Positions 1-5,942 of a stretch of DNA of 7,853 bases are shown piece by piece. Every line of letters begins with the position of its first letter. Position 1 is the stretch's first letter. This stretch comes from Phycisphaerae bacterium. GTDB lineage: Bacteria > Planctomycetota > Phycisphaerae > Sedimentisphaerales > Anaerobacaceae. A program made the position numbers and the translations under genes. The notes under the pieces are model-generated. The model was not told where the DNA came from. It saw nothing but the letters and a program-made list of their open reading frames with translations, and made no database searches. The stretch is taken from the NCBI GenBank assembly GCA_030609625.1, contig JAUWBX010000067.1, positions 1 through 7,853 on the forward strand, given 5' to 3'.

Positions 1-298
1 AGTATTCGAGAATCTCACGATAGTTTGCCATATAACCATCAGCTACAAGCCAGGGAATTGCCGTTATTCCATACCTTTGGGGGTGAAGAACTAAATGAGA
101 TGTATGTCCCCAGTAGCCAACGCCTACGACAATATCCGGCCCAAACCATCTATAGTACCATTCTTTTTCCTGAGCCGACTCAAAGTTTACAGCGTGTACA
201 TCAATTCCCATCTCTTCCAGTCCTCTGTGAAGCAAATGCCCCTGAGTTGCGAGGCCCGCAGGTGAGGGTGGGTAATCATATAAAAGTAAAACTTTCAT
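1..298 (-). CDS. Glycosyltransferase-like protein, N-terminal part (runs off window)
   Basis: This is the first 99 codons of a gene that continues past the left edge. The start is the ATG at 298-296, preceded by AAAGGAG at 312-306 with seven bases between. The protein begins MKVLLLYDYPPSPAGLATQG, then HLLHRGLEEMGIDVHAVNF. A short hydrophobic first strand, a Gly-containing loop and a helix ending in 'L..MGIDVH' are typical of the acceptor-side Rossmann domain of GT-B fold glycosyltransferases (GT4-like). A second strand reads PDIVVGVGYWGHTSHL (about residues 53-68), followed by ITAIPWLVADG. The catalytic and sugar-nucleotide-binding C-terminal half lies outside the window, so donor and acceptor cannot be judged. 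The gene follows the PIG-L deacetylase with a 22-base gap and is probably co-transcribed, which suggests sequential sugar transfer and deacetylation on one glycan. Family assignment is fairly secure; the exact function is unknown. Confidence 0.82.
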   Translation of the reverse strand, partial: MKVLLLYDYPPSPAGLATQGHLLHRGLEEMGIDVHAVNFESAQEKEWYYRWFGPDIVVGVGYWGHTSHLVLHPQRYGITAIPWLVADGYMANYREILEY

Positions 299-305
299 TT
301 TTCAG

Positions 306-312
306 CTCCTTT
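306..312 (-). promoter_or_regulatory. Strong Shine-Dalgarno deciding the glycosyltransferase start
   Basis: On the minus strand AAAGGAG lies seven bases before the ATG at 298-296, and the sequence between is CTGAAAA. It sits in the 22-base gap after the PIG-L stop codon (323-321), so the glycosyltransferase has its own good ribosome binding site. This fixes the start of a gene that is otherwise only partly visible. Confidence 0.75.
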
Positions 313-320
313 CTCCATAA

Positions 321-947
321 TTAACATAGGGCTTTAAAGCACCGGAACGCTTCTTCTTTTGGTGTTGTCTTAGCCTCAAAGCTGTCTTTACTAAAGCCGT
401 AAATCCTGGTTATTATATCATACTTTTTCCACCAAATCTCATCATTTAGGCCAACCAATAAGTCAGCGTCCTTGATTGCGCGAGGAAGATATTTGCGATT
501 GCCATCTTCATAAGCAAATGTCCATAGTTCGTCTGCAAATAACCTGTCGCTGTTCCATAATGCCAAAACCGCCTTTGCCGTCTCTTCATGTCTCAGATGT
601 CTTGTATACTCACCTGATGTACTGTGTGTTATAATAAGATCAAACCTGTTTGAAGGAAGCAATTCTGTTATAGTTTTTTGAACCTCGCTGTTATCCAACG
701 GCGTCTGCTCGGGGCCGTCGTCAAGGTCGGCCATAAAACCCACGGCATTTAGCCTTTCAAGGGCTTTGAAAAACTTAGGAGCACGGTCATGGTCACTTTT
801 TCTACAGAGTGTTACGACGGTCCATTTTACCTCGGGATGCATCAGCATCAAACCGCCAGCCCATAATGTTTCATCATCGGGATGTGCTACGATTACAGCA
901 CACTCGTTGTTCTCATTTAATAAACCTGAATCCACCAAATCCCTCAT
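321..947 (-). CDS. PIG-L family zinc-dependent deacetylase
   Basis: This 208-residue protein belongs to the PIG-L/LmbE superfamily, Zn-dependent amidohydrolases that remove N-acetyl groups from GlcNAc-type sugars or glycoconjugates. The hallmark AHPDDE is at residues 21-26 directly after the first beta strand (CAVIV), giving the ligands His22 and Asp25 and the catalytic Asp24. The third metal ligand is expected in THSTSGEYTRHLRHEE (107-122), where H117-x-x-H120 replaces the common HPDH. Length and layout match a single-domain, cytosolic family member; no signal peptide is seen. In-frame TGA TGA codons lie just upstream, so the ATG at 947-945 is the earliest possible start; only a weak purine-rich GAAGAA precedes it. 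A possible 38-codon ORF ends in an ATGA overlap with this start. The glycosyltransferase follows 22 bases later. The true substrate cannot be read from sequence. Confidence 0.92.
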   Translation of the reverse strand: MRDLVDSGLLNENNECAVIVAHPDDETLWAGGLMLMHPEVKWTVVTLCRKSDHDRAPKFFKALERLNAVGFMADLDDGPEQTPLDNSEVQKTITELLPSNRFDLIITHSTSGEYTRHLRHEETAKAVLALWNSDRLFADELWTFAYEDGNRKYLPRAIKDADLLVGLNDEIWWKKYDIITRIYGFSKDSFEAKTTPKEEAFRCFKALC

Positions 948-1060
948 TTCTTCACGACCTGATCTATGTCATCACAGAACATACAAAAACGAAAATCAAC
1001 CGACTCATTATTATAGGCTGTTGCAAGGCAAAGACGTGAACCCTCGGCATTATAATACAT
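944..1060 (-). CDS. Possible 38-residue small protein upstream of the PIG-L gene
   Basis: An ATG at 1060-1058 opens 38 codons ending in TGA at 946-944. That stop overlaps the PIG-L start as ATGA, the usual sign of translational coupling. The peptide starts MYYNAEGSRLCLATAYNN and ends FRFCMFCDDIDQVVKK. It has a CxxC pair (C26, C29) plus C11, an acidic patch (DDID) and a basic end; there is no signal peptide or membrane segment. I do not recognise a family. In favour: the ATGA junction and a protein-like composition in an otherwise empty 129-base gap. Against: no clear Shine-Dalgarno before the ATG (the upstream AAAGAAAATAAAATTTTT is only A/T-rich), and the frame stays open upstream into the 3' end of the neighbouring enzyme gene, so the start is uncertain. 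It may simply be leader RNA. Confidence 0.35.
   Translation of the reverse strand: MYYNAEGSRLCLATAYNNESVDFRFCMFCDDIDQVVKK
1010..1040 (-). promoter_or_regulatory. Possible promoter for the PIG-L/glycosyltransferase unit
   Basis: On the minus strand a perfect TATAAT lies at 1015-1010, with TTCACG at 1040-1035 (four of six matches to TTGACA) and a long 19-base spacer. A second perfect TATAAT lies at 1054-1049 but has no convincing -35 box. Either could start a transcript with a short leader before the PIG-L ATG at 947. If the 38-codon ORF at 1060-944 is real, the first site falls inside it. The region is A/T-rich, so chance matches are likely and the call is weak. Confidence 0.22.
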
Positions 1061-1076
1061 AAAAATTTTATTTTCT

Positions 1077-2102
1077 TTACCCAGTTGCCGATAGAAAAGC
1101 CTCGATGTTTTCTGTCGAAACGCCGGGAGGCATGCCGCCGCCGCAGGACAGGATAATCCGGCTCTTGTCGCTTATTGATTCGAGTGCAGATTTGACACTG
1201 TTTTGCACGTCTTCGGGCGCACCTGCCGCAAGAACATCAACCGTAGGGATGTTTCCGAGCAAAGTAACGGCATTATTCGTAAGCTCCTTCATCCGGCCCA
1301 GGGTGTGCTGGAAACTGAAGTTGAAAAGATTCACGCCGATTTGAGGAAGATACGGTGCGCATATCAGTCCGGGGGCGTCGTTGTGGAAGAATTTCACCGT
1401 AACGTCAAGCGATTGGAAAATGCGTCTCAAGTATGGCAGTGCTGATTCTTTGAAATCTTCCTCACCTAAGAATCCTACAATGTCATCGAGGATGAATATG
1501 CCATCGATGGAAGGAAAGGTACGGGCCTGAAGCTCGAGCCAGTCGATAATGAAATCCGTTACAATTCCGAGTAGCTTGCGTGTTTCGTCGGGGTTGGTTC
1601 GGATGGCCATAAGGAATTCGGTGCTGCCGGCCAGGAACGAGGCCACATTCAACGGCCCGCGCGAGACCGCAAATCTGATGGCGTGTCCCGCCTGCTCGAT
1701 TCGGCCCTGGTAATGTTTGAGGCGATTGAGGACGAACGGCAGCAGGCCGTCCGTCTTAGGGTTCGGCTTGCAGAGTGAATGGACATCCTGAATATCGGTA
1801 ATGATTTTATCTGCATAGGGCAGCTCGTTTTCCTGCCAGGAGCATTTCGCACCGAAGGCGGATGGCTCGGTACACATCCCGAACTCGGACCAGAACCCCG
1901 GCAAAAACATAATGTCCGGGAACTGTCTGACGGCCTTGAGGTTGGCCTCGAACCACATCTGTTCGCTGGAAAAATAATCGATGATGGACATCCCCGCCCA
2001 GCCCGGAAGCCAGGGACTGTCGATAATAAACCCTACCGGCACCGGCTCAAACACTTGGCCGTTCAGCACAGCCATCAGTTTTTCCCATTGCTTGGATGTC
2101 AT
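1077..2102 (-). CDS. UROD/MtaA-superfamily enzyme B (non-HemE), likely methyltransferase-like
   Basis: This 341-residue protein has the (beta/alpha)8 uroporphyrinogen decarboxylase fold shared by HemE and the corrinoid:thiol methyltransferases MtaA/MtbA/CmuA. It starts MTSKQWEKLMAVLNG and lacks the HemE N-terminal RQAGR-type motif. Characteristic parts are PNPKTDGLLPFVLNRL (113-128), ILDDIVGFLGEEDF (204-217) before a helix, FFHNDAP (238-244), and SCGGGMPPGVSTENIEAF (319-336) at the C-terminus. The methyltransferase zinc pattern H-x-C...C appears here as H240-N-D242...C320, so a metal site is possible with Asp replacing the first Cys. A longer frame exists to 2183, but the first 27 codons would be Arg-rich sequence inside the transporter gene. 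The ATG at 2102-2100 overlaps the transporter stop as ATGA, with AAGAGAG just before it, so coupled translation is likely. The fold is secure; substrate and reaction are unknown. Confidence 0.88.
   Translation of the reverse strand: MTSKQWEKLMAVLNGQVFEPVPVGFIIDSPWLPGWAGMSIIDYFSSEQMWFEANLKAVRQFPDIMFLPGFWSEFGMCTEPSAFGAKCSWQENELPYADKIITDIQDVHSLCKPNPKTDGLLPFVLNRLKHYQGRIEQAGHAIRFAVSRGPLNVASFLAGSTEFLMAIRTNPDETRKLLGIVTDFIIDWLELQARTFPSIDGIFILDDIVGFLGEEDFKESALPYLRRIFQSLDVTVKFFHNDAPGLICAPYLPQIGVNLFNFSFQHTLGRMKELTNNAVTLLGNIPTVDVLAAGAPEDVQNSVKSALESISDKSRIILSCGGGMPPGVSTENIEAFLSATG
2099..2102 (-). other. ATGA stop/start overlap coupling the transporter to UROD-like enzyme B
   Basis: The transporter's TGA (2101-2099) and the enzyme's ATG (2102-2100) share bases. 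Such four-base overlaps usually mean that terminating ribosomes restart on the next gene, giving linked amounts of the two proteins. This also decides the start of the downstream enzyme against the longer in-frame ATG at 2183. Confidence 0.85.
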
Positions 2103-3901
2103 GCTCTCTTGTGCTTTGGACGGACGAAATGCACGACGATGCAGAGGACGATAAAGCCGACGAGCAGTCCGATTCCTTTCCACTGCAGCTTCGACCAGAG
2201 GCTCCAGACGCTTCCGAATGATGCGGCACCGGCTGCCAGTGCCATAAGGATGTTCCAGAGGATGCGTTTGACCCCGATAGGCATATTCTCGCCCATGAAG
2301 GTCTTCTGATTCATCAGCAGGAAGAATGCGAAGTATGCTATGGGCAGCAGCACCATTGCAAAGACGGACGTCGGTATCGCCAGATATGGTGCGGCGTCTT
2401 TCCAGAAGAACGGTCCGAGCGCCCCGACCGAGACCATCAGGCTTCCGATTTTCTGGGTCCAGCCCCTCGGCGGCTTGCCCAATAGCTCACAGAGACACAG
2501 ACCGTTGATTGTCATAAGCATTGTCGCGGCGCTCATCGCCATACCAATAACGCCTAAGCCGAATACGTACTGGGCAATAACAGGGCCTGTCAGCGGCGCC
2601 AGTGTGTCGGCCAGGTTGAAGGCGTCGCGTTTGACTAACATCGCCCCCATCTTTTTGTCGGCGTAGTCCATGGTACTCTGAAACCACTGCATTTTCTTCT
2701 GTTCGATTTCCTTCTCTGTCAATCCCTCGACCGGAACCGCCGCGACCAACCGCCTGTTAAATTCGGCTTCCCCAACCTCAGTTTTCAGTCGCTTTTCCAT
2801 CAGACCATTCCAGGGCTTGATAAGATTATTCGGTGCCGCCTCTGTAATCTGGGCTTCGGGTGTCTCGCCGACGAAACCCACTGCCGGCTGACCATGGAAC
2901 TGGCTGCTCGAAGCGATGACAACGCAGCCGGTCGCTAAGATAAAGGGAATGAACAATCCGGTTGACAGGTCAAAGATAGCCAGACCGCGGAAATATTTGT
3001 CCCAACCTTTGCGGAGCATCGAGTATGGCAGCAGAAAAGTCATATTGATACCTACCGCCGTTGCCGCGGCGCTTATCATGACGTCACGCTGCTGGCCCAC
3101 AATCATATTAGTCCAGAAAGACTGGAACTGCTCGGCCACCTTTTGTATGTGCGGCATTATTATGTCGGTCGGTTTGACGAACAGGCTCAAGTCGGGAATC
3201 AGGCCGCTGAGAATTTCGCCCCAGCGAATCTTTCCTTCGATGCTGAGCTTGATGACGACGCCGAGGAAGCATAGTACTATCATACTGACGATTGTCTTAA
3301 TCAGAATCTCGAATATCTTCGTACCCTTGCCGCCAGCACCGTAGGTCAAAGTAAAAGTTAGGCAGAATACGAGAAAAATGCCGCCGGCGATCATTTTTCC
3401 GGATATTTCCGGTATGACTGCCGGTCCGAGAATTCCTGGCAGGAGGTTCTGTCTCAGTGCGGCGGTTCCGAGAGCGAACTGAGGCAGTGACCAGACGAGA
3501 TTAGCCATCATAGAAGCAATCAGCCAGCCCCAGCCGAGCACAGGATTGACGTGTCTGTTGATTGCGTGCAGGGGACGCTCGCCAGAGGATAGTGTTACGT
3601 ATGCGATGGCGCTCATCATTATAATACCTAAAATCATCGCCAGCGGTTGGAGCCACATAAAGCTAAAGCCAACCAGCACACCCAGGTAAAGGCTCGAAGA
3701 CAGCGAACCTCCACCCAGGGTAATACCACTCTGAAGCCAGCCAGGACCTGATAATTTGAGATATGTCTTAAAAATAGCTCCTTTACCCTTTTTTTGAGCA
3801 TCCAATATCAATTGACGGTCTTTTTCGATGCGCGGGTTCATGTGCATTACTTGTTGTTTCTGGCTGGCGCCCAAGCCCTGATTTGTTTGGTCTGGCGACA
3901 T
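2099..3901 (-). CDS. Nramp-superfamily-like membrane transporter with altered metal motifs
   Basis: This 600-residue polytopic protein has a charged cytosolic N-terminus (1-45) and about eleven to twelve hydrophobic segments. The order resembles Nramp (LeuT-fold) transporters: LSGPGWLQSGITLGGGSLSS (50-69) sits where Nramp has LGPGF...DPGN, FLLPYSMLRKGW (289-300) sits where Nramp has MPHN, and LAPLTGPVIAQYVFGLGVIG (434-453) resembles the Nramp TM8 start. The metal ligands are therefore replaced: DPGN by GGGS (63-66) and the MPH region by LPY (291-293). A hydrophilic insert of roughly 95 residues (about 335-430) with charged helices lies between the predicted TM7 and TM8. The ATG at 3901-3899 has AGGAG nine bases upstream; M19 and M21 are later alternatives. 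Its stop overlaps the next gene by ATGA. It is probably a cytoplasmic-membrane transporter, but the lost ligands argue against canonical Mn/Fe uptake. A remote relative from another APC-fold family remains possible. Confidence 0.78.
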   Translation of the reverse strand: MSPDQTNQGLGASQKQQVMHMNPRIEKDRQLILDAQKKGKGAIFKTYLKLSGPGWLQSGITLGGGSLSSSLYLGVLVGFSFMWLQPLAMILGIIMMSAIAYVTLSSGERPLHAINRHVNPVLGWGWLIASMMANLVWSLPQFALGTAALRQNLLPGILGPAVIPEISGKMIAGGIFLVFCLTFTLTYGAGGKGTKIFEILIKTIVSMIVLCFLGVVIKLSIEGKIRWGEILSGLIPDLSLFVKPTDIIMPHIQKVAEQFQSFWTNMIVGQQRDVMISAAATAVGINMTFLLPYSMLRKGWDKYFRGLAIFDLSTGLFIPFILATGCVVIASSSQFHGQPAVGFVGETPEAQITEAAPNNLIKPWNGLMEKRLKTEVGEAEFNRRLVAAVPVEGLTEKEIEQKKMQWFQSTMDYADKKMGAMLVKRDAFNLADTLAPLTGPVIAQYVFGLGVIGMAMSAATMLMTINGLCLCELLGKPPRGWTQKIGSLMVSVGALGPFFWKDAAPYLAIPTSVFAMVLLPIAYFAFFLLMNQKTFMGENMPIGVKRILWNILMALAAGAASFGSVWSLWSKLQWKGIGLLVGFIVLCIVVHFVRPKHKRA

Positions 3902-3931
3902 ATTTCTGCTCTCCTGTATTAAACGTTTCTT

Positions 3932-4004
3932 AGGTTATCAGAATACCAGGTTATCAGGTAGTCCCGGCGCGCCGGGATCAGGTTACCAGAATATAAGGTT
4001 AACT
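3932..4004. repeat. Degenerate 8/16-bp periodic repeat around a 16-bp palindrome
   Basis: On the plus strand AGGTTA begins at 3932, 3948, 3980 and 3996, all multiples of 16 bases apart, and the unit expected at 3964 is occupied by GC-rich sequence. Read as octamers from 3933, the units are GGTTATCA, GAATACCA, GGTTATCA, GGTAGTCC, CGGCGCGC, CGGGATCA, GGTTACCA, GAATATAA, GGTTAACT. The centre contains the perfect palindrome TCCCGGCGCGCCGGGA (3962-3977). The block fills almost the whole gap between UROD-like enzyme A and the transporter, and its last unit covers the enzyme A stop codon. A related sequence in opposite orientation, GGTATCCTGATTT (4017-4029), lies inside the end of that gene. It could be an intergenic repeat family, a protein-binding array or an RNA structure. 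Confidence 0.7.
3962..3977. repeat. Perfect 16-bp GC palindrome
   Basis: TCCCGGCGCGCCGGGA is its own reverse complement. As RNA it can fold as a six-pair stem with a CGCG loop; as DNA it is a candidate dimeric protein site. No T-run follows on the minus strand, so it is not a standard intrinsic terminator for the operon. Confidence 0.75.
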
Positions 4005-5009
4005 TTGTCCTTTTCCGGTATCCTGATTTCCTTTGTTTCTACCGATGTTCTTAGACAGAATATACTCTTTTGTTTTTAAGACTGCTTCCGGGTCTGTTTC
4101 AAATGGCAGGCAACCCGTGCCAATACAAACTCGCTCCCTATTGTTGGCCAGTTCCAATACTCTGTCAACTTCCTTTTCGAGAACACCAAAATTTTTTGCC
4201 GTCATTGGTCTCGGGTCTATATTGATTCTGACCGTCACGTCGGGATGTGCTCGCATTTTGTCCATAAACACTTGCTGGTCCGTTCCAGCAGGACAACAGA
4301 CATATCCGGTCCCCGTTTCCAGAATATAATCAAGAATCGGCAAAGTGTTACCGCCTATTATGCAGGGAACAGGATGGCCTACAAGCATCGAGGTCTCTTC
4401 CATAATTTTTTTAAGAGCGTCAAGCTCAATGTCCCTGAAGTTATCCGGAGACAGCAGCGGCGGAACGGCGGCCGATTCGAAAAAGCCGATGTCCAAACCT
4501 TGTCGAACGACTTCTTTGCAGAACTCAACCTGCCCGGCCACAAGATGGCTTAGAGTCCGGGCAACCAGGTCGGGGCTGGTCACAATCTCGCACAACAGGT
4601 TCTCAAATCCCATTAGATTTGTTGCTAATGAGAAAGGACCACTCAAAGGTATTCTAACATCCGCCTCGGGACATTCATCGGCAACGCGTCTGGCGGCTTC
4701 TATAACCATTGGAATGCGACCGTCAGTTTTGGGATTAAACGGCTCCAGGGTCATTAGCTCTTTTGCCGTGGAATAGGGATGCCTGGAAATGGCAGGAACA
4801 CCGGTGCCGGCAGGCCTCTCAACGGTTGCGCCGTACGCCTCGGCTTCCAGATTATAAATGTCTATGCCAACCACGACAGGGCGATGATTGTAGAGACGAA
4901 ACGCTTCAATGTGAGCTTTTGATAGAAGCTCGGCATCTCTTGAGACTTCCCAGGGGTTCTTACCGATGACTCGGGCAGCGTGTTCATATACCGAAGGACA
5001 GAACTGCAC
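3999..5009 (-). CDS. UROD/MtaA-superfamily enzyme A (non-HemE), likely methyltransferase-like
   Basis: This 336-residue enzyme has the uroporphyrinogen decarboxylase/MtaA fold and is a distant paralogue of enzyme B; both carry a PKTDGxxP motif (here FNPKTDGRIPMVIEAA, 91-105). Other family landmarks are RIPLSGPFSLATNLMGFENL (119-138), FFESAAVPPLLSPDNFRDIE (176-195), IIGGNTLPILDYILETGTG (217-235) and GTGCLPFETDPEAVL (297-311). Where methyltransferases have HICGNT (Zn ligands H-x-C), this protein has CIIGGNT, so the His is absent; C216, C238, C239 and C300 are nearby alternatives. The start is GTG (5009-5007) with AAAGGAA at 5025-5019; no other in-frame start lies between it and the dehydrogenase stop 26 bases upstream. 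The last 16 residues (NIGRNKGNQDTGKGQS) are polar and probably repeat-derived. Operon membership with the dehydrogenase is likely. The reaction is unknown. Confidence 0.88.
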   Translation of the reverse strand: MQFCPSVYEHAARVIGKNPWEVSRDAELLSKAHIEAFRLYNHRPVVVGIDIYNLEAEAYGATVERPAGTGVPAISRHPYSTAKELMTLEPFNPKTDGRIPMVIEAARRVADECPEADVRIPLSGPFSLATNLMGFENLLCEIVTSPDLVARTLSHLVAGQVEFCKEVVRQGLDIGFFESAAVPPLLSPDNFRDIELDALKKIMEETSMLVGHPVPCIIGGNTLPILDYILETGTGYVCCPAGTDQQVFMDKMRAHPDVTVRINIDPRPMTAKNFGVLEKEVDRVLELANNRERVCIGTGCLPFETDPEAVLKTKEYILSKNIGRNKGNQDTGKGQS

Positions 5010-5018
5010 GCGCGTTGA

Positions 5019-5025
5019 TTCCTTT
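5019..5025 (-). promoter_or_regulatory. Shine-Dalgarno supporting the GTG start of enzyme A
   Basis: AAAGGAA on the minus strand lies nine bases before GTG at 5009-5007, within the 26-base gap after the dehydrogenase stop. It is the only good ribosome binding site in that gap and supports a non-ATG start. Confidence 0.6.
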
Positions 5026-5035
5026 CCTAATTGAT

Positions 5036-5923
5036 TTACGGTTTTATTCTGCGTTCAATCTCCCGAATAACTGCTGAGTTGTCCAAATCCCCATCGCCTG
5101 CTTCAATCGCCTTTTTTAGGACGTCCAGGTGCACTTTTGAGAGTGGCAACTCTTGCTCTGCCTTTTCTGCGTATTTGAGGATAATCGAAACGTCCTTGTG
5201 GTGCTGCCGAAGTCTGCCTTCGGTGGTGAAATCGCCGTCTAACATCTTTTTGCCCTTGACGTCCATAGCGGCCGAATAGGCGGGCGTAACCTTAAGCAGC
5301 TCGAGAAAGCCCTGCGCGTCGAGGCCTAATTTGCTCGCAAAGACAAGCCCCTCAGCCAAAGTTAGGCGGTTCAATCCAAGAATAAGATTGCTCGCGAGCT
5401 TGGCCTTAGAGCCGTTACCCGATTCACCGACGTAAAATACCTTCTCGCCCAGCGCGTCGAAAATATCTTTGCACTCCTCGAACGCCTTGTTGTCGCCCCC
5501 GACCATAAAGACTATCTCTTTGTCCCTGACCTGCCGGCTGGAGCCGGAAAAAGGGGCGTCCAGGAAATAGATACCTTTCTTGGCGAGCCGTTGTGCCAGC
5601 GCCGCCGTTTCGTCAGGCTCGCCGGTCGTCGTATCAATGATATATCTCGGTCCCGATAAAATCGGGATGGCCTCCAGAATCCCGCCCTGGCCTTCGACAA
5701 CCTGCAGGACAACATCCGTATCCGGCAGCGAAAGGACAACACGCTCGACCTGCTCGGCAACCTTCGCCGGACTGCCCAGAGCTTTTCCGCCCAACTGTTC
5801 AAGGTGCTCACACTTTGTTGAATCGATGTCGAAGCCGACAACGTCGAACTGCTCGGCCAGCAGACGCTCGGCTATCGCAGTACCGACAAGGCCAAGGCCG
5901 ACAAGTCCAATCTTAGCTGTCAT
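5036..5923 (-). CDS. NAD-dependent beta-hydroxyacid dehydrogenase (3-HIBADH family)
   Basis: This 295-residue soluble enzyme belongs to the family of 3-hydroxyisobutyrate dehydrogenase, tartronate semialdehyde reductase and glyoxylate/succinic semialdehyde reductases, which oxidise 3-hydroxyacids or reduce the matching semialdehydes. The N-terminal Rossmann motif is GLGLVG (9-14); the second strand ends in GFDID with Asp32, which favours NAD over NADP. The family signatures follow in order: DTTTGEP (97-103), the substrate loop DAPFSGSS (122-129) with MVGGD (140-144), and the catalytic helix SKAKLASN, with Lys175 and Asn179 in the K-x-x-x-N positions. KDVSIILKYAEK (243-254) matches the C-terminal all-helical domain. 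All key residues are present, so it is likely active. The ATG at 5923 has only a weak GAAAGAG-type site. It precedes enzyme A by 26 bases. The substrate cannot be decided from sequence. Confidence 0.92.
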   Translation of the reverse strand: MTAKIGLVGLGLVGTAIAERLLAEQFDVVGFDIDSTKCEHLEQLGGKALGSPAKVAEQVERVVLSLPDTDVVLQVVEGQGGILEAIPILSGPRYIIDTTTGEPDETAALAQRLAKKGIYFLDAPFSGSSRQVRDKEIVFMVGGDNKAFEECKDIFDALGEKVFYVGESGNGSKAKLASNLILGLNRLTLAEGLVFASKLGLDAQGFLELLKVTPAYSAAMDVKGKKMLDGDFTTEGRLRQHHKDVSIILKYAEKAEQELPLSKVHLDVLKKAIEAGDGDLDNSAVIREIERRIKP

Positions 5924-5942
5924 ACTTCTGCTCTTTCTCTCT

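Noticed and set aside
25..324. A 99-codon plus-strand open frame at the left edge
   Set aside because: It is the antisense of the glycosyltransferase start, which has a strong Shine-Dalgarno and a typical GT-B N-terminus.
1..947. Bacillithiol or mycothiol synthesis pair (BshA/BshB or MshA/MshB)
   Set aside because: The glycosyltransferase N-terminus does not resemble BshA or MshA as I recall them, only 99 residues are visible, and no cysteine ligase gene is in the window.
2103..2183. Longer N-terminus for enzyme B from the ATG at 2183
   Set aside because: The extra 27 residues are Arg-rich, lie inside the transporter gene, and the ATGA-coupled start at 2102 gives a normal family N-terminus.
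1779..2309. A 176-codon plus-strand open frame
   Set aside because: It runs antisense across the junction of the transporter and enzyme B genes, has no family-like motifs, and both minus-strand genes there have clear family signatures.
3932..4004. CRISPR array
   Set aside because: The 8/16-bp degenerate units leave no unique spacers, and no cas genes are present.
1077..5009. Calling either UROD-family gene hemE (uroporphyrinogen decarboxylase of haem synthesis)
   Set aside because: Both lack the RQAGR-type N-terminal motif of HemE, there are no other haem genes, and the C-terminal motifs resemble the methyltransferase branch.
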